Notes: generated from the sequence alone by a model not told the origin. A stretch of DNA of 64,000 nucleotides from Psychrobacter cibarius (GCF_016107535.1 NZ_JABASQ010000005.1:95797-159796), one strand, 5' to 3'; shown: positions 10,084 through 19,294, counted from the first letter of the stretch. A program made the numbers and translations.

Positions 10084-11346
10084 ATGCAAAATCAAATCTT
10101 CGAGCTCCAGTACGCACTTGATACGTTTTACTTTTTAATGTGCGGGGCGCTAGTCATGTGGATGGCAGCAGGCTTCACCATGTTAGAAGCTGGACTCGTC
10201 CGCTCAAAAAACACCGTTGAGATTTTAACCAAAAATATCGCACTTTTTGCCACCGCTTGTACCATGTACATGATATGCGGCTATGCCATTATGTATGGTG
10301 GCAACCTATTCTTAAGCGGTATCGCGGGTAATGAAACGCTGGTAGCAGATGCCCTAGCAGCCTCCGCTGAAAACGGCTTTGACGGTGATTCTGTTTACTC
10401 CGCTGCGTCTGATTTTTTCTTCCAAGTGGTATTTGTTGCAACCTGTATGTCAATCGTTTCAGGAGCGGTGGCTGAGCGCATGAAGCTGTGGTCGTTCTTA
10501 TTATTTGCTGTGGTGATGACTGGTGTCATTTATCCATTAGAGGGTAGCTGGACGTGGGGTGGCAATGATGTATTTGGTATGTTCAATTTAGGCGACATGG
10601 GTTTTTCTGATTTTGCAGGTTCTGGTATCGTCCATATGGCGGGTGCTGCGGCTGCATTAGCAGGGGTATTATTATTAGGTGCACGTAAAGGCAAGTATGG
10701 CCCTAATGGTGAAATACGCGCCATTCCAGGTGCTAACTTACCACTGGCAGCGCTTGGAACACTTATTCTCTGGATGGGTTGGTTCGGTTTCAATGGCGGC
10801 TCGGTGCTAAAACTGGGTGATATTGCCAGTGCTAACTCGGTTGCTATGGTGTTTTTGAATACCAATGCAGCAGCGGCAGGCGGTGCAATTGGTGCTTTAA
10901 TAATAGCACGCATCATCTTTGGCAAAGCTGACTTAACCATGCTCTTAAATGGTGCACTCGCAGGATTAGTCGCTATCACAGCAGAACCCTCAACCCCATC
11001 TGCATTACAAGCAACACTGTTTGGTTTGATCGCTGGCGTTATCGTTGTGCTATCTATCTTAGCATTGGATAAAATAAAAATAGATGATCCAGTGGGTGCT
11101 ATCTCAGTTCATGGTGTAGTCGGTCTGTTCGGTCTGCTTATCGTACCAATTACCAATCCAGCAGCATCGTTCGTAGGTCAGATTGCTGGTGCAGCCACTA
11201 TCTTTACTTGGGTATTCATCGCCAGCTTAATCACTTGGGCGGTTATCAAATTAGTGATTGGTCTTCGTATCTCTGAAGAAGATGAGTATGAAGGTGCGGA
11301 TATAGCAGAGTGTGGTATGGAAGCATATCCAGAATTTGTGAGATAA
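10084..11346 (+). CDS. amtB: Ammonium transporter AmtB
   Basis: A trimeric inner-membrane channel for ammonium/ammonia. The 420-residue protein has about eleven membrane segments, the Amt signature DFAGSGIVHMAGAAAALAG with the first pore histidine near residue 184, and the second pore histidine near 343 in ISVHGVVGLFG. The C-terminal tail GLRISEEDEYEGADIAECGMEAYPEF is the conserved cytoplasmic part that docks GlnK. The ATG at 10084 is preceded by AAGGGGGAAT. It is co-transcribed with glnK and ends at a clear terminator. Confidence 0.97.
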   Translation: MQNQIFELQYALDTFYFLMCGALVMWMAAGFTMLEAGLVRSKNTVEILTKNIALFATACTMYMICGYAIMYGGNLFLSGIAGNETLVADALAASAENGFDGDSVYSAASDFFFQVVFVATCMSIVSGAVAERMKLWSFLLFAVVMTGVIYPLEGSWTWGGNDVFGMFNLGDMGFSDFAGSGIVHMAGAAAALAGVLLLGARKGKYGPNGEIRAIPGANLPLAALGTLILWMGWFGFNGGSVLKLGDIASANSVAMVFLNTNAAAAGGAIGALIIARIIFGKADLTMLLNGALAGLVAITAEPSTPSALQATLFGLIAGVIVVLSILALDKIKIDDPVGAISVHGVVGLFGLLIVPITNPAASFVGQIAGAATIFTWVFIASLITWAVIKLVIGLRISEEDEYEGADIAECGMEAYPEFVR

Positions 11347-11376
11347 GCTCTGAAGCCAATATTAAAATATATGTAC

Positions 11377-11416
11377 TAAAAATCCCGCATTACCAAAAGG
11401 TATTGCGGGATTTTTA
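11377..11416 (+). terminator. Terminator after amtB
   Basis: ATCCCGCA(T)TACC pairs with GGTA(T)TGCGGGAT across a short AAAA loop, with A-rich and T-rich flanks (TAAAA before, TTTTTA after). It may serve both amtB and the convergent gene ending at 11462. Confidence 0.9.
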
Positions 11417-11461
11417 TCTATTTATAACTATTAAGTCTAATACTAAAAATAAGCTCTCGGC

Positions 11462-11845
11462 TTATTTCTTTTTCCACGTTTGACTGCGTGAGAATGGACC
11501 GATATAACCTTTTAGATTTAAGGTGTTACCACTCAAGTTTGCGGTCATACGATAGTCTTTGCCCTTTTCAGGATCAGTAATCGTACCACCACTATATTTG
11601 CCACCACCATCAGACTTTAAACCTTTAATAATGGTCGTACCAACGTGCTTTTTGCCTTTGGCTGAGTTAGTAGCGATAAGCGTACCTGTTAGTACACCAT
11701 TTGACTCAGTAATCTTTACGGTACCTTTTGGCTTACCTTCATCAAATGTCTGCCACGTGGTATTGGCCAAAGGATCAGCGGCGAATGCCATGCTTGCTAA
11801 ACTGATACCTGCAACAGCTAGAGTGGTTTTGGTAAATAATTTCAT
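11462..11845 (-). CDS. Secreted DUF2147-like protein
   Basis: A small exported protein of about 127 residues. A signal peptide is clear: KLF at the start, hydrophobic TLAVAGISLASMAFA, cleavage near AFA-AD. The mature part has the glycine-rich beta pattern of DUF2147 proteins (W-x6-G-K-x-G-T-V-K-I..GVLTGTL and LNLKGYIGPFSRSQTWKK). Members are thought to be periplasmic and beta-barrel-like, with no established activity. The frame opens at 11866, but the ATG at 11845 begins a proper signal peptide and has GGGAAT upstream. Confidence 0.7.
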   Translation of the reverse strand: MKLFTKTTLAVAGISLASMAFAADPLANTTWQTFDEGKPKGTVKITESNGVLTGTLIATNSAKGKKHVGTTIIKGLKSDGGGKYSGGTITDPEKGKDYRMTANLSGNTLNLKGYIGPFSRSQTWKKK

Positions 11846-12102
11846 AGACTGATTCCCTTCATACAATGATTACTCGAAACGTTATGTTTCTGATCTCCTA
11901 GGCTTATCCTTCGCTAAAATCCCTATTAACAGCCATGCGACTTTCTACTCTTTGGGAGTGTTTAGCGCATCTAAAAAAACTGCTCATCAAAATTTTATAC
12001 GACATAAGCGATGTCTTGACTCATTATAAGCAATTTTAAGCTTTTGCCTAGTAATTTTTTTATAGTTTATTATTTCTATAAAAATTGAACTATATCAAAT
12101 AG

Positions 12103-12366
12103 TTACAAAAAAGGATTGTCAATATTTTTATCTAACCGGTCATCTTTTTCTTTTGACTTATGCTGACTATTATTGTAAATAGAATTATTTTCAAATGCCT
12201 GAATAATCTTGCTTGTTAGTTCATGCAACTGTTGTGCTTGCTCATATCCAGTAGCATCAAGAGTCAAATCAATATCGCCATATATAATAATTTTATCTGT
12301 TTGGTTTTCGATGATAAGCTCACCAATTTGCATGCTTTGGTGGTCATTGGCAAATGGATCAATCAT
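12103..12366 (-). CDS. Hypothetical protein, 87 residues
   Basis: I do not recognise this family. The protein is acidic in its first half, with alternating strands IGELIIENQTDKIIIYGDIDLTLD followed by a helix (YEQAQQLHELTSKIIQAF), and ends in a hydrophilic asparagine- and lysine-rich tail. There is no signal peptide or membrane segment. A good ribosome binding site (AAGGAG, 8 bases before ATG) and a coding-like N-terminus support a real gene. It stands alone between the DUF2147-like gene and the nuclease gene. Confidence 0.65.
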   Translation of the reverse strand: MIDPFANDHQSMQIGELIIENQTDKIIIYGDIDLTLDATGYEQAQQLHELTSKIIQAFENNSIYNNSQHKSKEKDDRLDKNIDNPFL

Positions 12367-12450
12367 GTGATTCTCCTTTTTATTAATACCTTGCGTAATT
12401 TTTGGATTTTTTGTGCCTTTTATTATATATAGACTCGTGTCACAGAGGCA

Positions 12451-13344
12451 TTATGCTTGCAATTGGACGATTACCCACTCAAGAATCGCCCAAACAAACA
12501 GCATCCAAGCCGGCTCTTCTGTTGGCTCATCGGGCAACTCGGAGCTTTCACCCGCCTTTAATGGCAGATCAAACGCCTGTGTTTTGGTTTTGGCATCCAA
12601 GACGGGCAGCACATCGATACCAATTCTAGTCGAGAGTTCATCAACACTAATAACCTCTATGCGCTCCGACTCATCATTGGGTGCATAATAGACCCCTGCT
12701 TGATTAATCGCTGGTATGTAGACGGCTTTAAAAAAATGACTGGGCACCAGCACACGATCTGCCAATTGCTTGGTTGTTTTGCCAGTAAAGGCTACTCCTG
12801 TAATGCTATAAACCTCTCCATATTGCTGGGTCAAATAGCGAGTGGCTGATTCAATATTACGCCAGATATAGCGATTGTTGCGCGGTGACTGCGGGGCGAT
12901 ATTGGCAAGGCTAAAGCTATCATATTGTTGACTGCGATTCGCCATATCAGCATTGGGCGCTAAATGCCCGCGATCATAGCCAGAGCCTGAATAGTCGGAC
13001 AATGAGGCGCGTGCGGATTTTGGTAACCTACTTTCTTCATGAAAGCTGTCTTCACGATCAATTTCTTTTGCTTGTTGTAAACGCTTGCGATCCAAATACT
13101 CTGCCGACCAAAGCGGTGTACGCGACACGCCAGAATACATAACGGCAAAACCATCCATGCATAAGGCTTGGGTTTTGTTGCTTAGCTTGGTATTGATAAA
13201 CTCAGGATAGACACCGCCATAAAAGGACTCGCTACACTGAGTAAAGTCATCAGCATGCGCTGAAGTTATACTTACGACCACCGCCATCACGGTCATTGTA
13301 ATACTGTTTTTCAAACGGGCATTGAGCCTACCGAAACTTATCAT
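12451..13344 (-). CDS. Secreted DNA/RNA non-specific endonuclease (NucA/Serratia nuclease family)
   Basis: A beta-beta-alpha-metal nuclease that degrades DNA and RNA outside the cytoplasm. An N-terminal signal peptide (about residues 1-31, ending TSAHA-DD) shows export. The active-site motif DRGH lies near residues 124-127, followed by the metal-ligand region NIAPQSPRNNRYIWRNIE, with the binding asparagine near 156-157. The C-terminus ends in a hydrophobic stretch rich in tryptophan (AWMLFVWAILEWVIVQLQA) that could anchor the protein to the membrane. Roles in nutrient scavenging from DNA or in biofilm turnover are inferred. Confidence 0.9.
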   Translation of the reverse strand: MISFGRLNARLKNSITMTVMAVVVSITSAHADDFTQCSESFYGGVYPEFINTKLSNKTQALCMDGFAVMYSGVSRTPLWSAEYLDRKRLQQAKEIDREDSFHEESRLPKSARASLSDYSGSGYDRGHLAPNADMANRSQQYDSFSLANIAPQSPRNNRYIWRNIESATRYLTQQYGEVYSITGVAFTGKTTKQLADRVLVPSHFFKAVYIPAINQAGVYYAPNDESERIEVISVDELSTRIGIDVLPVLDAKTKTQAFDLPLKAGESSELPDEPTEEPAWMLFVWAILEWVIVQLQA

Positions 13345-13428
13345 TCAACTTTCAACCATCTATGCTTGTCATTACGTATACGCTATCGTAGCAGGCGTTT
13401 GTAAATAAAGAAAGATAAGGTGCAAGTC

Positions 13429-13457
13429 GTGACATTCTAGACAGTATCCGCTATACT
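13429..13457 (+). promoter_or_regulatory. Sigma-70 promoter of tRNA-Ser
   Basis: GTGACA at 13429-13434 (5 of 6 to TTGACA) and TATACT at 13452-13457 (5 of 6 to TATAAT) are separated by 17 bp. The predicted start lies about 8-10 bases before the mature tRNA. Confidence 0.7.
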
Positions 13458-13472
13458 AAGCCGTCTAAAAAC

Positions 13473-13563
13473 GGTGAAGTGGGTGAGTGGCTGAAACCGC
13501 ACGCCTGGAAAGTGTGTATGCGTTAATAGCGTATCGAGGGTTCGAATCCCTCCTTCACCGCCA
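13473..13563 (+). tRNA. tRNA-Ser (anticodon GGA)
   Basis: A 91-base class II tRNA including encoded CCA. The acceptor arms GGTGAAG (13473-13479) and CTTCACC (13553-13559) pair fully. The anticodon stem CACGC/GTGTG encloses CTGGAAA with anticodon GGA at 13507-13509. A long variable arm and the T loop TTCGAAT are present. Confidence 0.97.
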
Positions 13564-13661
13564 ATCTTATTCTGCTTAATCAAAGCCTCTAGCTTTCCCA
13601 TCTGTTCAAACAACTCCGAAATACCTTTTAGTCCAAAACACTTTCTGAAATTTTTAATTAC

Positions 13662-13687
13662 AAGCCTCTTTTTGGCTTAATTTATTT
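13662..13687. terminator. Weak hairpin between tRNA-Ser and the catabolic operon
   Basis: AAGCC (13662-13666) pairs with GGCTT (13674-13678), followed on the plus strand by AATTTATTT. It could end the tRNA-Ser transcript or, on the other strand, the minus-strand operon. The stem is short. Confidence 0.3.
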
Positions 13688-13731
13688 GCCTGTGTCATTT
13701 TGTAACCTTTTATTTATTACATTCCTCTCGC

Positions 13732-14457
13732 TTACGCCCCTCCCGCACCTTTACTTGATGTTTCACTATTTTCTACCAACATCGCCGCAGCCGTTTTTTT
13801 GAGTATCGCCCACTGCTCATCGTCGACATAGATGCCTTCTTTCCATGCGCGCTGATGCGTTTCAAATAGCTCATCTGTCGATATTTTATAATTGAAATGC
13901 TGTATATCCTGTTCAATATCAAAATTTTGGGTCGCAATTTCAATAATCATATCATTGGTATTGTAATTGGCTTGTGCTTGGTCAAAAAAGTATAAATCAG
14001 GATACACAAAACCTTGATTTAACGTAAATAATGTATGCTTGGGCACAGAGCCATTGTCCCATTTAGCCAAGCAAGCAAAGCCTTTGGCAGCCAGCCCCAC
14101 CAGCTCGCTATAAGCCAACCAGCGGTTATGACAGTTCTGTAAATAAATATGAAAATGCGCCAAATCACCCATTTTTTCCAGAGCATAGTCAATGATAGTC
14201 GGCAAGTGACAAGCCAAGCTGCTACCATGCAAATCTAAACGAATAGCGCCGTCTTGTTGATGGACGATATCGATTGGCGTATCGTGCTCAGTTAAGATAT
14301 ACGGACTGGCATTGTTAAAGTGTCTGATACCGTCCAAGCCCGCCATCTGTAATTCAGCGACCATGGTAGCAATCACATCCGCTTCGCCTACTTCACGGTG
14401 CATCCCAGTAAAGGCTTTGTGTACTATCGTCATGATTTCATTATGCGATACGATCAT
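13732..14457 (-). CDS. DUF3726-like protein of unknown function
   Basis: A 241-residue soluble protein that I place in the DUF3726 family from its overall pattern and context; the family has no known activity. Visible parts are an N-terminal helix (HNEIMTIVHKAFTGM, then EADVIATMVAELQMAG, reminiscent of the substrate-binding start of malate/lactate dehydrogenase-like proteins), a central block (LACHLPTIIDYALEK) and an acidic C-terminal half. The start has GAGG 8 bases upstream and overlaps the end of the 579-residue gene by 17 bp, which indicates translational coupling. It is the last gene of the operon. No metal- or nucleotide-binding motif is evident. Confidence 0.7.
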   Translation of the reverse strand: MIVSHNEIMTIVHKAFTGMHREVGEADVIATMVAELQMAGLDGIRHFNNASPYILTEHDTPIDIVHQQDGAIRLDLHGSSLACHLPTIIDYALEKMGDLAHFHIYLQNCHNRWLAYSELVGLAAKGFACLAKWDNGSVPKHTLFTLNQGFVYPDLYFFDQAQANYNTNDMIIEIATQNFDIEQDIQHFNYKISTDELFETHQRAWKEGIYVDDEQWAILKKTAAAMLVENSETSSKGAGGA

Positions 14458-16180
14458 GAGTCAAACCTCGCTGCTCTTTCGATAAATCGGGTAATAAAGG
14501 AAACAGCCACTCATCACTATGCACTTCTGCAAACAAAGGCGCACCTTGAAACAAGGTGATCCGCACCCAGCGATCTGATCTGGGATCGAACTTGGTGGCA
14601 CCAAACATCGATAATTTACACCGTAACAGGTGCATGGGTAATGCGGTTTTATGCAAGACATTCATCTGAATATCGCCCAGTGGCTTATGTCCCATCGTCC
14701 AAACGCGGCGCGCAATCGAGCGATATTTTGGCTGATTTAAGATGAACTCTGAAATGAGCTGCTTTGGATCGGTGGGTTTCAACGCGAGATACAGCTTATT
14801 TGCTTGCCGTGCGATGTCTAATGCAAGCTCACGATCAGCACCCGGTTCTTGCCCACGCACGCCCATCCTTGGCTCTTCTTTATCCACCGAACGATACCAA
14901 AACCAATGGCTATTATCGGGCTGGCTAAAATCAATATTAATCGCCCACTGATAATGTAGCTCTAATACATCGATTAAATCTTGGATCACCTTGCCTTTCG
15001 GTAGCGACAGCGTTTCATCGGCATTTATTTTTTCTTGAAACGCATCGACATGCTCAGGATAAAGCTCCATCAAGCAAGAGATAACTACTTCTTGGCTCTC
15101 AAGGCTTAGATGATGGTGAGCTTGTAAGAACTCCGCCCATGTACTGTATTGATTAATAGTTGCCATCAAATTATTTTGTAGTACGGCTAATTCCGCAACG
15201 ACCGCTTCATTGAGTTTAATTTGCTGCTCATTGATAGTGACAATTTCACTAAAATGCTGAATAGCGCGTTTGATTAAACTGGCAAAATGCGCCGTTTCAT
15301 TAGGCTCAATTTGGCAAACCAGTGTCGCTTGCAACGCTTCTTCACGGGTAGTTAGCCATTGATCGACGACACAGGGATGGTTGATTAGATACGGTGCCAT
15401 GCCCAGACCGGTGGCGTTACCAACTCCCAAGTAACGCTTAATCTCTGGATGCAGAGCAGCGGCGTTGCTACCGCCTTTTTGCTTTGCCAAATAATCGACC
15501 CAATCTAAGCTAAACTCACGCAGCAAATACACGGCACACATCTGCGCTCGAAAGGATTGATCAAAATCTGCACTGTGATCTAACGGTTTGAAGTCATAAA
15601 TACCAAACTTACCATTGCCATAGACGGCAGTAGTGCGCAATATATAACCCACTTGCGCAAGTATATCTAAATCTGGTTGCTGACCAACGGCGAGTGAGCT
15701 AACGATATGATCAAAGACCCGTACGCTTTTATTTGCTCGTGCCAGCACCATCACCATATTAGAGTTGCGACCTGCTTCTTGCAGCGGTACATTGGCTTGT
15801 AGATTATCCAGTAATTCCTCACTTATCTCACCAAAGACCAGACCAAAGGTTACATCCCATTTTTGGGCAATCACCCTATCGTTGCGCTCATCATCAGCCA
15901 GCTCATTACAAAACACCACCAGATGATACAGATGCTCTGGGGTATTGAGGCGATAAATAACCGTGCCATAGCCTTGCTCATCCAAATCCCACAAATGGGT
16001 ACTGAGCGTCCATTGCTCTCTATCAATCTTACGCAGTAACGTGCGCACAAAGCTAATGCGAGTTTGGTGCATCGCGCCCAACCTTTCTGCATTCATAATC
16101 ACGTCACGAGTACGAAATTCAGTGGTAAGTTGAGGCGGCTTGACGTTAATGCTTTCATTATTTGCATGAATCATATTCAT
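14441..16180 (-). CDS. Conserved-looking protein of unknown family, 579 residues
   Basis: I do not recognise a characterised family. The protein is soluble, with no signal peptide or membrane segment. Features worth noting are an N-terminal LRKIDREQW and VIYRLNTPEHLYHLVVF segment, VRVFDHIVSSLA, YGNGKFGIYDFKP, and a glycine-rich YLGVGNATGLGMAPYLINHP that could be a ligand loop. The C-terminal half is helical and includes FWYRSVDKEEPRMGVRGQEP and RRVWTMGHKPLGDIQMN. The tight overlap with the DUF3726-like gene suggests the two proteins act together, perhaps as enzyme subunits. Its place between a transporter gene and that gene points to substrate handling, but no reaction can be assigned. Confidence 0.8.
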   Translation of the reverse strand: MNMIHANNESINVKPPQLTTEFRTRDVIMNAERLGAMHQTRISFVRTLLRKIDREQWTLSTHLWDLDEQGYGTVIYRLNTPEHLYHLVVFCNELADDERNDRVIAQKWDVTFGLVFGEISEELLDNLQANVPLQEAGRNSNMVMVLARANKSVRVFDHIVSSLAVGQQPDLDILAQVGYILRTTAVYGNGKFGIYDFKPLDHSADFDQSFRAQMCAVYLLREFSLDWVDYLAKQKGGSNAAALHPEIKRYLGVGNATGLGMAPYLINHPCVVDQWLTTREEALQATLVCQIEPNETAHFASLIKRAIQHFSEIVTINEQQIKLNEAVVAELAVLQNNLMATINQYSTWAEFLQAHHHLSLESQEVVISCLMELYPEHVDAFQEKINADETLSLPKGKVIQDLIDVLELHYQWAINIDFSQPDNSHWFWYRSVDKEEPRMGVRGQEPGADRELALDIARQANKLYLALKPTDPKQLISEFILNQPKYRSIARRVWTMGHKPLGDIQMNVLHKTALPMHLLRCKLSMFGATKFDPRSDRWVRITLFQGAPLFAEVHSDEWLFPLLPDLSKEQRGLTHDRIA

Positions 16181-16306
16181 AATTTCACTACCTTACCTAA
16201 TATATTGAGCCAGCAGCTTCGTTAATAATGCCAATGATGATATCTATCAGTAAATAAGTATTCAGCCGTTTTTAGGATCGTTGTTTTGACCTTGACCGTT
16301 TGGTAG

Positions 16307-17992
16307 TCAATCAGTTTTTTGAGTAAGCTTTTCCTTAGCGAGCTTTTCTTCGCTAATTTTATGTCTTACCTCTACCTGATTAGGTCGATACAAGTCTTGC
16401 TCTCGCGCCATTTGCTGGGCAATTTGTGGTCCATTCCATAACGACGGCAATAGAATAAAGGAGACAGGCACAGCGGTAATCACGATAAAGGACTGTAATG
16501 CGGTCACGCCCCCTGAACCAAGCGAGATTAAAACAATCGCTGTTACCCCCATCATGATGCCCCAAAAGGTACGAATCATGGCGTTTGGCTCACGCTCGCC
16601 ACTGATGACGACGCTGATGGTATAGGTCATCGAATCGCCTGTCGTGACGATAAAAACGGTGGTTAAAATTAGAAATAATATCGAGGTAATTAAAGGAAAG
16701 GGTAATTGCTGGGTAATGGCTAATAGTGCACCAGGTAAGTTAAAGCCTTCAAAGGCACTACTGACACTGCCCGGATTGGCAATCTCAAACGCCAGACCTG
16801 AACCACCAACGACGGTGAACCAAAAGCAAGTAACGAGTGGCGCAATGATACAAACCGTGGTAATCAATTGACGAATCGTACGACCACGTGAGATACGAGC
16901 GATAAAGATGGCCATCATCGGGCCATAACCCAAAAACCAACCCCAAAAGAACACGGTCCAACCGCCAAGCCAGCCTTCATCACCGCGAAAAGTGGCCATC
17001 GGAATAAAGTTATCGACCATCGTGCCGACACCTTGAATATAACCATTGACGATAAAATTGGTCGGTCCAAATATCAAAATAAAGACCATCAGCGCAACTG
17101 CCAATATGACATTGAAGCGGCTGAGCAATTGCATGCCTCGAGCAAGACCGCTGATCGCTGATAAGGTATAAAGCGCAATCGCGAATATGATAATGATAAG
17201 CTGGGTGGCAAAAGTATCAGGAATACCAAACAAAGTATTGAGGGCATAGCTGGTCTGTAGACCCAAAAAGCCAATCGGACCAATCGTACCCGCAGCCACG
17301 GCGACGATACAGCACGCATCGATAATCGCGCCCGTTTGACCAGTAAGTACGCGCTCACCAAACATAGGATAAAGAAGTGTGCGAGGTTTCAGCGGCAAGC
17401 CTTTGTCATAATGCAAATGCATGACCACAATCGCGGTCAAACTACCGACAATCGACCACGCCAAAAATCCCCAATGCATAAAAGATTGTGATAAGGCGTT
17501 AAATGCTCGTTGTTGCAAGTCTGGTGACTCACCGTATAAAGGAGGCGCTGACACAAAATGAGCAATAGGTTCTGCCGCCGCCCAAAAAACCCCGCCTCCA
17601 GCCAATAATGTACAAAACAGGATGGCCATCCATTTGAAATTGTCCATTTCAGGCTTTGGTAAGTTGCCCAAAATCACACGACCCGTGCGACCTGCTCCAA
17701 CCGCTAAAGCGATGACGAAAGTAGCGAGAAGCAAAATTTGCCAAAAAGGACCAAAGATATTGGCCGACCATTTAAAACCAACATCCACAATCGTTGCTAA
17801 CTGTGCTTCTGCAAAAATCGCCATGAGCACAAAAATCGTAATAAACCCGCCACTATACCAAAAGGCAGGATTTTTTAGCCCCAACGCATCAATATCGGTA
17901 GCAGCTGGTACAGTGCTCACCTTATCCGCTGTGCTATTGGCAGCGTTTGAGCATCCTTGCTCAACTTGATTAAGTCCCTTTAAATCGGCCAT
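16307..17992 (-). CDS. BCCT-family transporter, variant substrate site
   Basis: BCCT carriers import betaine, choline, carnitine and similar compounds across the inner membrane. The 561-residue protein has about 12 membrane segments and the family signature in WTVFFWGWFLGYGP followed by IARISRGRTIRQ. Two positions that form the tryptophan box in classical betaine carriers (WWISW) are here F and Y. The G-M-G-I-G segment of sodium/betaine carriers is replaced by a GGG-type segment (LAGGGVFWAAAEP). This suggests a different ligand from glycine betaine. GGAG precedes the ATG. The operon context implies it imports the compound degraded by the neighbouring enzymes. Confidence 0.9.
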   Translation of the reverse strand: MADLKGLNQVEQGCSNAANSTADKVSTVPAATDIDALGLKNPAFWYSGGFITIFVLMAIFAEAQLATIVDVGFKWSANIFGPFWQILLLATFVIALAVGAGRTGRVILGNLPKPEMDNFKWMAILFCTLLAGGGVFWAAAEPIAHFVSAPPLYGESPDLQQRAFNALSQSFMHWGFLAWSIVGSLTAIVVMHLHYDKGLPLKPRTLLYPMFGERVLTGQTGAIIDACCIVAVAAGTIGPIGFLGLQTSYALNTLFGIPDTFATQLIIIIFAIALYTLSAISGLARGMQLLSRFNVILAVALMVFILIFGPTNFIVNGYIQGVGTMVDNFIPMATFRGDEGWLGGWTVFFWGWFLGYGPMMAIFIARISRGRTIRQLITTVCIIAPLVTCFWFTVVGGSGLAFEIANPGSVSSAFEGFNLPGALLAITQQLPFPLITSILFLILTTVFIVTTGDSMTYTISVVISGEREPNAMIRTFWGIMMGVTAIVLISLGSGGVTALQSFIVITAVPVSFILLPSLWNGPQIAQQMAREQDLYRPNQVEVRHKISEEKLAKEKLTQKTD

Positions 17993-18193
17993 GATGTGGC
18001 TCCATATGCTAACGTTTCGTTATTTAGATCAGACGTATAACAATGAGGATATAGCCAGATATCCTCACTATATTATTGATTTCAAAGGCATTTACTTCAA
18101 AGCTATTTATTTCAAATGGGTATGCGCTATAAAACGTCTGTCGTCCTATAGCGATTTTTAGCGATGACTTGCTAGAATTATCCTTTAGGAATG

Positions 18194-18212
18194 AGCCTTT
18201 AGGCTAAAGGCT
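18194..18212. repeat. Palindrome across the stop codon of the M19-like gene
   Basis: AGCCTTTAG-G-CTAAAGGCT is a perfect 9+1+9 inverted repeat overlapping the end of the M19-like gene. No T-run follows, so termination is doubtful. It could stabilise the 3' end of the upstream message or lower expression of the downstream genes. Confidence 0.5.
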
Positions 18213-19188
18213 TTAAACCACTCTCAAGGAAATCAAACCAGTTTTGACCGATGACTTTTCCAGCGTCAATCTCATTAAAGCCATGTTTTAGCAAACCGTT
18301 ATAGATGTTTTCCATACCGTCCTTCCCAGCGAACCACGGCAAGGTATCTGGCCAACCTGAATTATTGGCATTGCCTTCACCATAGTCCATCGCTTTTGAC
18401 CAGCGCCCATTACGCATCCACTCAAGCACGGCTTGGGGTTGATTGAGACACAAGTCACTACCAATGGATAAATGCTCGACACCGTATTTATCAGCGCAAT
18501 TGGCAATCATCGTACAGAAATCATCTAATGTGCAATCACTACCATTTGGCAAATGAAACGGGTATAAGCTAAAACCTAACAACCCGCCCGCTTTGGTTAA
18601 TGCACTAATAACCGTATCCGATTTATTGCGTAGCGCGTCATGAGCCGTGGTTGGATTGGCATGACTGATACATATCGGGCGCGATGAGATCTCTATCGCC
18701 TCAAGCGTTGAACGCTCAGCGCTGTGTGACATATCGATAATCATACCGACACGATTCATCTCAGCAATGGCTTGCTGGCCAAAACGTGTAATACCGCTAT
18801 CATTCTGCTCATAACAACCCGTCGCTAGTAAGCTCTGATTGTTATAAGTCAGCTGCATAATCAATAGACCCAAGCGGCGCATCACGCTGATTAGGCCAAT
18901 TTCATCATCGATTGGTGAGCAGTTTTGCGCGCCAAAGAAGATGCCCACTTTGCCCTGCTCTTTTGCCGTTTTGATATCAGCTACTGAGTACACTGGCAAG
19001 ATAAGATCTGAGTTTTGCTCAAAGCGTGTGTGCCACTCGCTAAAGCGGGTCATGGTCTGACGGGCATCTTCGTGATAGACCAAGGTGGCATGTACCGCAT
19101 TGATACCACTGGCTTGTAGCATCTTAAAGTAATCACGATCCCAATGGCTATACTGTAATCCGTCAATGACGATATGGTCTTGGTACAT
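18199..19188 (-). CDS. M19 (membrane dipeptidase-like) family hydrolase lacking usual metal ligands
   Basis: The fold is that of renal-dipeptidase-type amidohydrolases: IDG near the start, VGIFFGAQN, GMIIDMSHS, PICISHAN and IGSDL appear in order over 329 residues. In active dipeptidases the first motif is DGHxD and the third ligand is a glutamate in a VEG-type motif. Here they read DGLQY and GAQN, so three of the five zinc ligands are replaced while the two later histidines remain. As I recall, a similar variant is found beside betaine-catabolism genes in pseudomonads. It is therefore unlikely to be a standard dipeptidase. AGGGA precedes the ATG. Lies between the aldehyde dehydrogenase and BCCT genes. 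Confidence 0.8.
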   Translation of the reverse strand: MYQDHIVIDGLQYSHWDRDYFKMLQASGINAVHATLVYHEDARQTMTRFSEWHTRFEQNSDLILPVYSVADIKTAKEQGKVGIFFGAQNCSPIDDEIGLISVMRRLGLLIMQLTYNNQSLLATGCYEQNDSGITRFGQQAIAEMNRVGMIIDMSHSAERSTLEAIEISSRPICISHANPTTAHDALRNKSDTVISALTKAGGLLGFSLYPFHLPNGSDCTLDDFCTMIANCADKYGVEHLSIGSDLCLNQPQAVLEWMRNGRWSKAMDYGEGNANNSGWPDTLPWFAGKDGMENIYNGLLKHGFNEIDAGKVIGQNWFDFLESGLKPLA

Positions 19189-19294
19189 ATCAATTCCCTT
19201 TAATACTTTTATCAGTGGCCGCTATCATTGGCTATTAAGTGATTTTTCACACCGTGTCACTTCGATAGCGGCGAGTATGCTTGTTAAGACATGC

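Noticed and set aside
10530..10979. A 149-residue open frame antisense to amtB, and similar long antisense frames in murF, murE, acnA and glmU
   Set aside because: They lie wholly within strongly conserved genes on the other strand, have no ribosome binding site or recognisable family, and follow from codon bias of the real gene.
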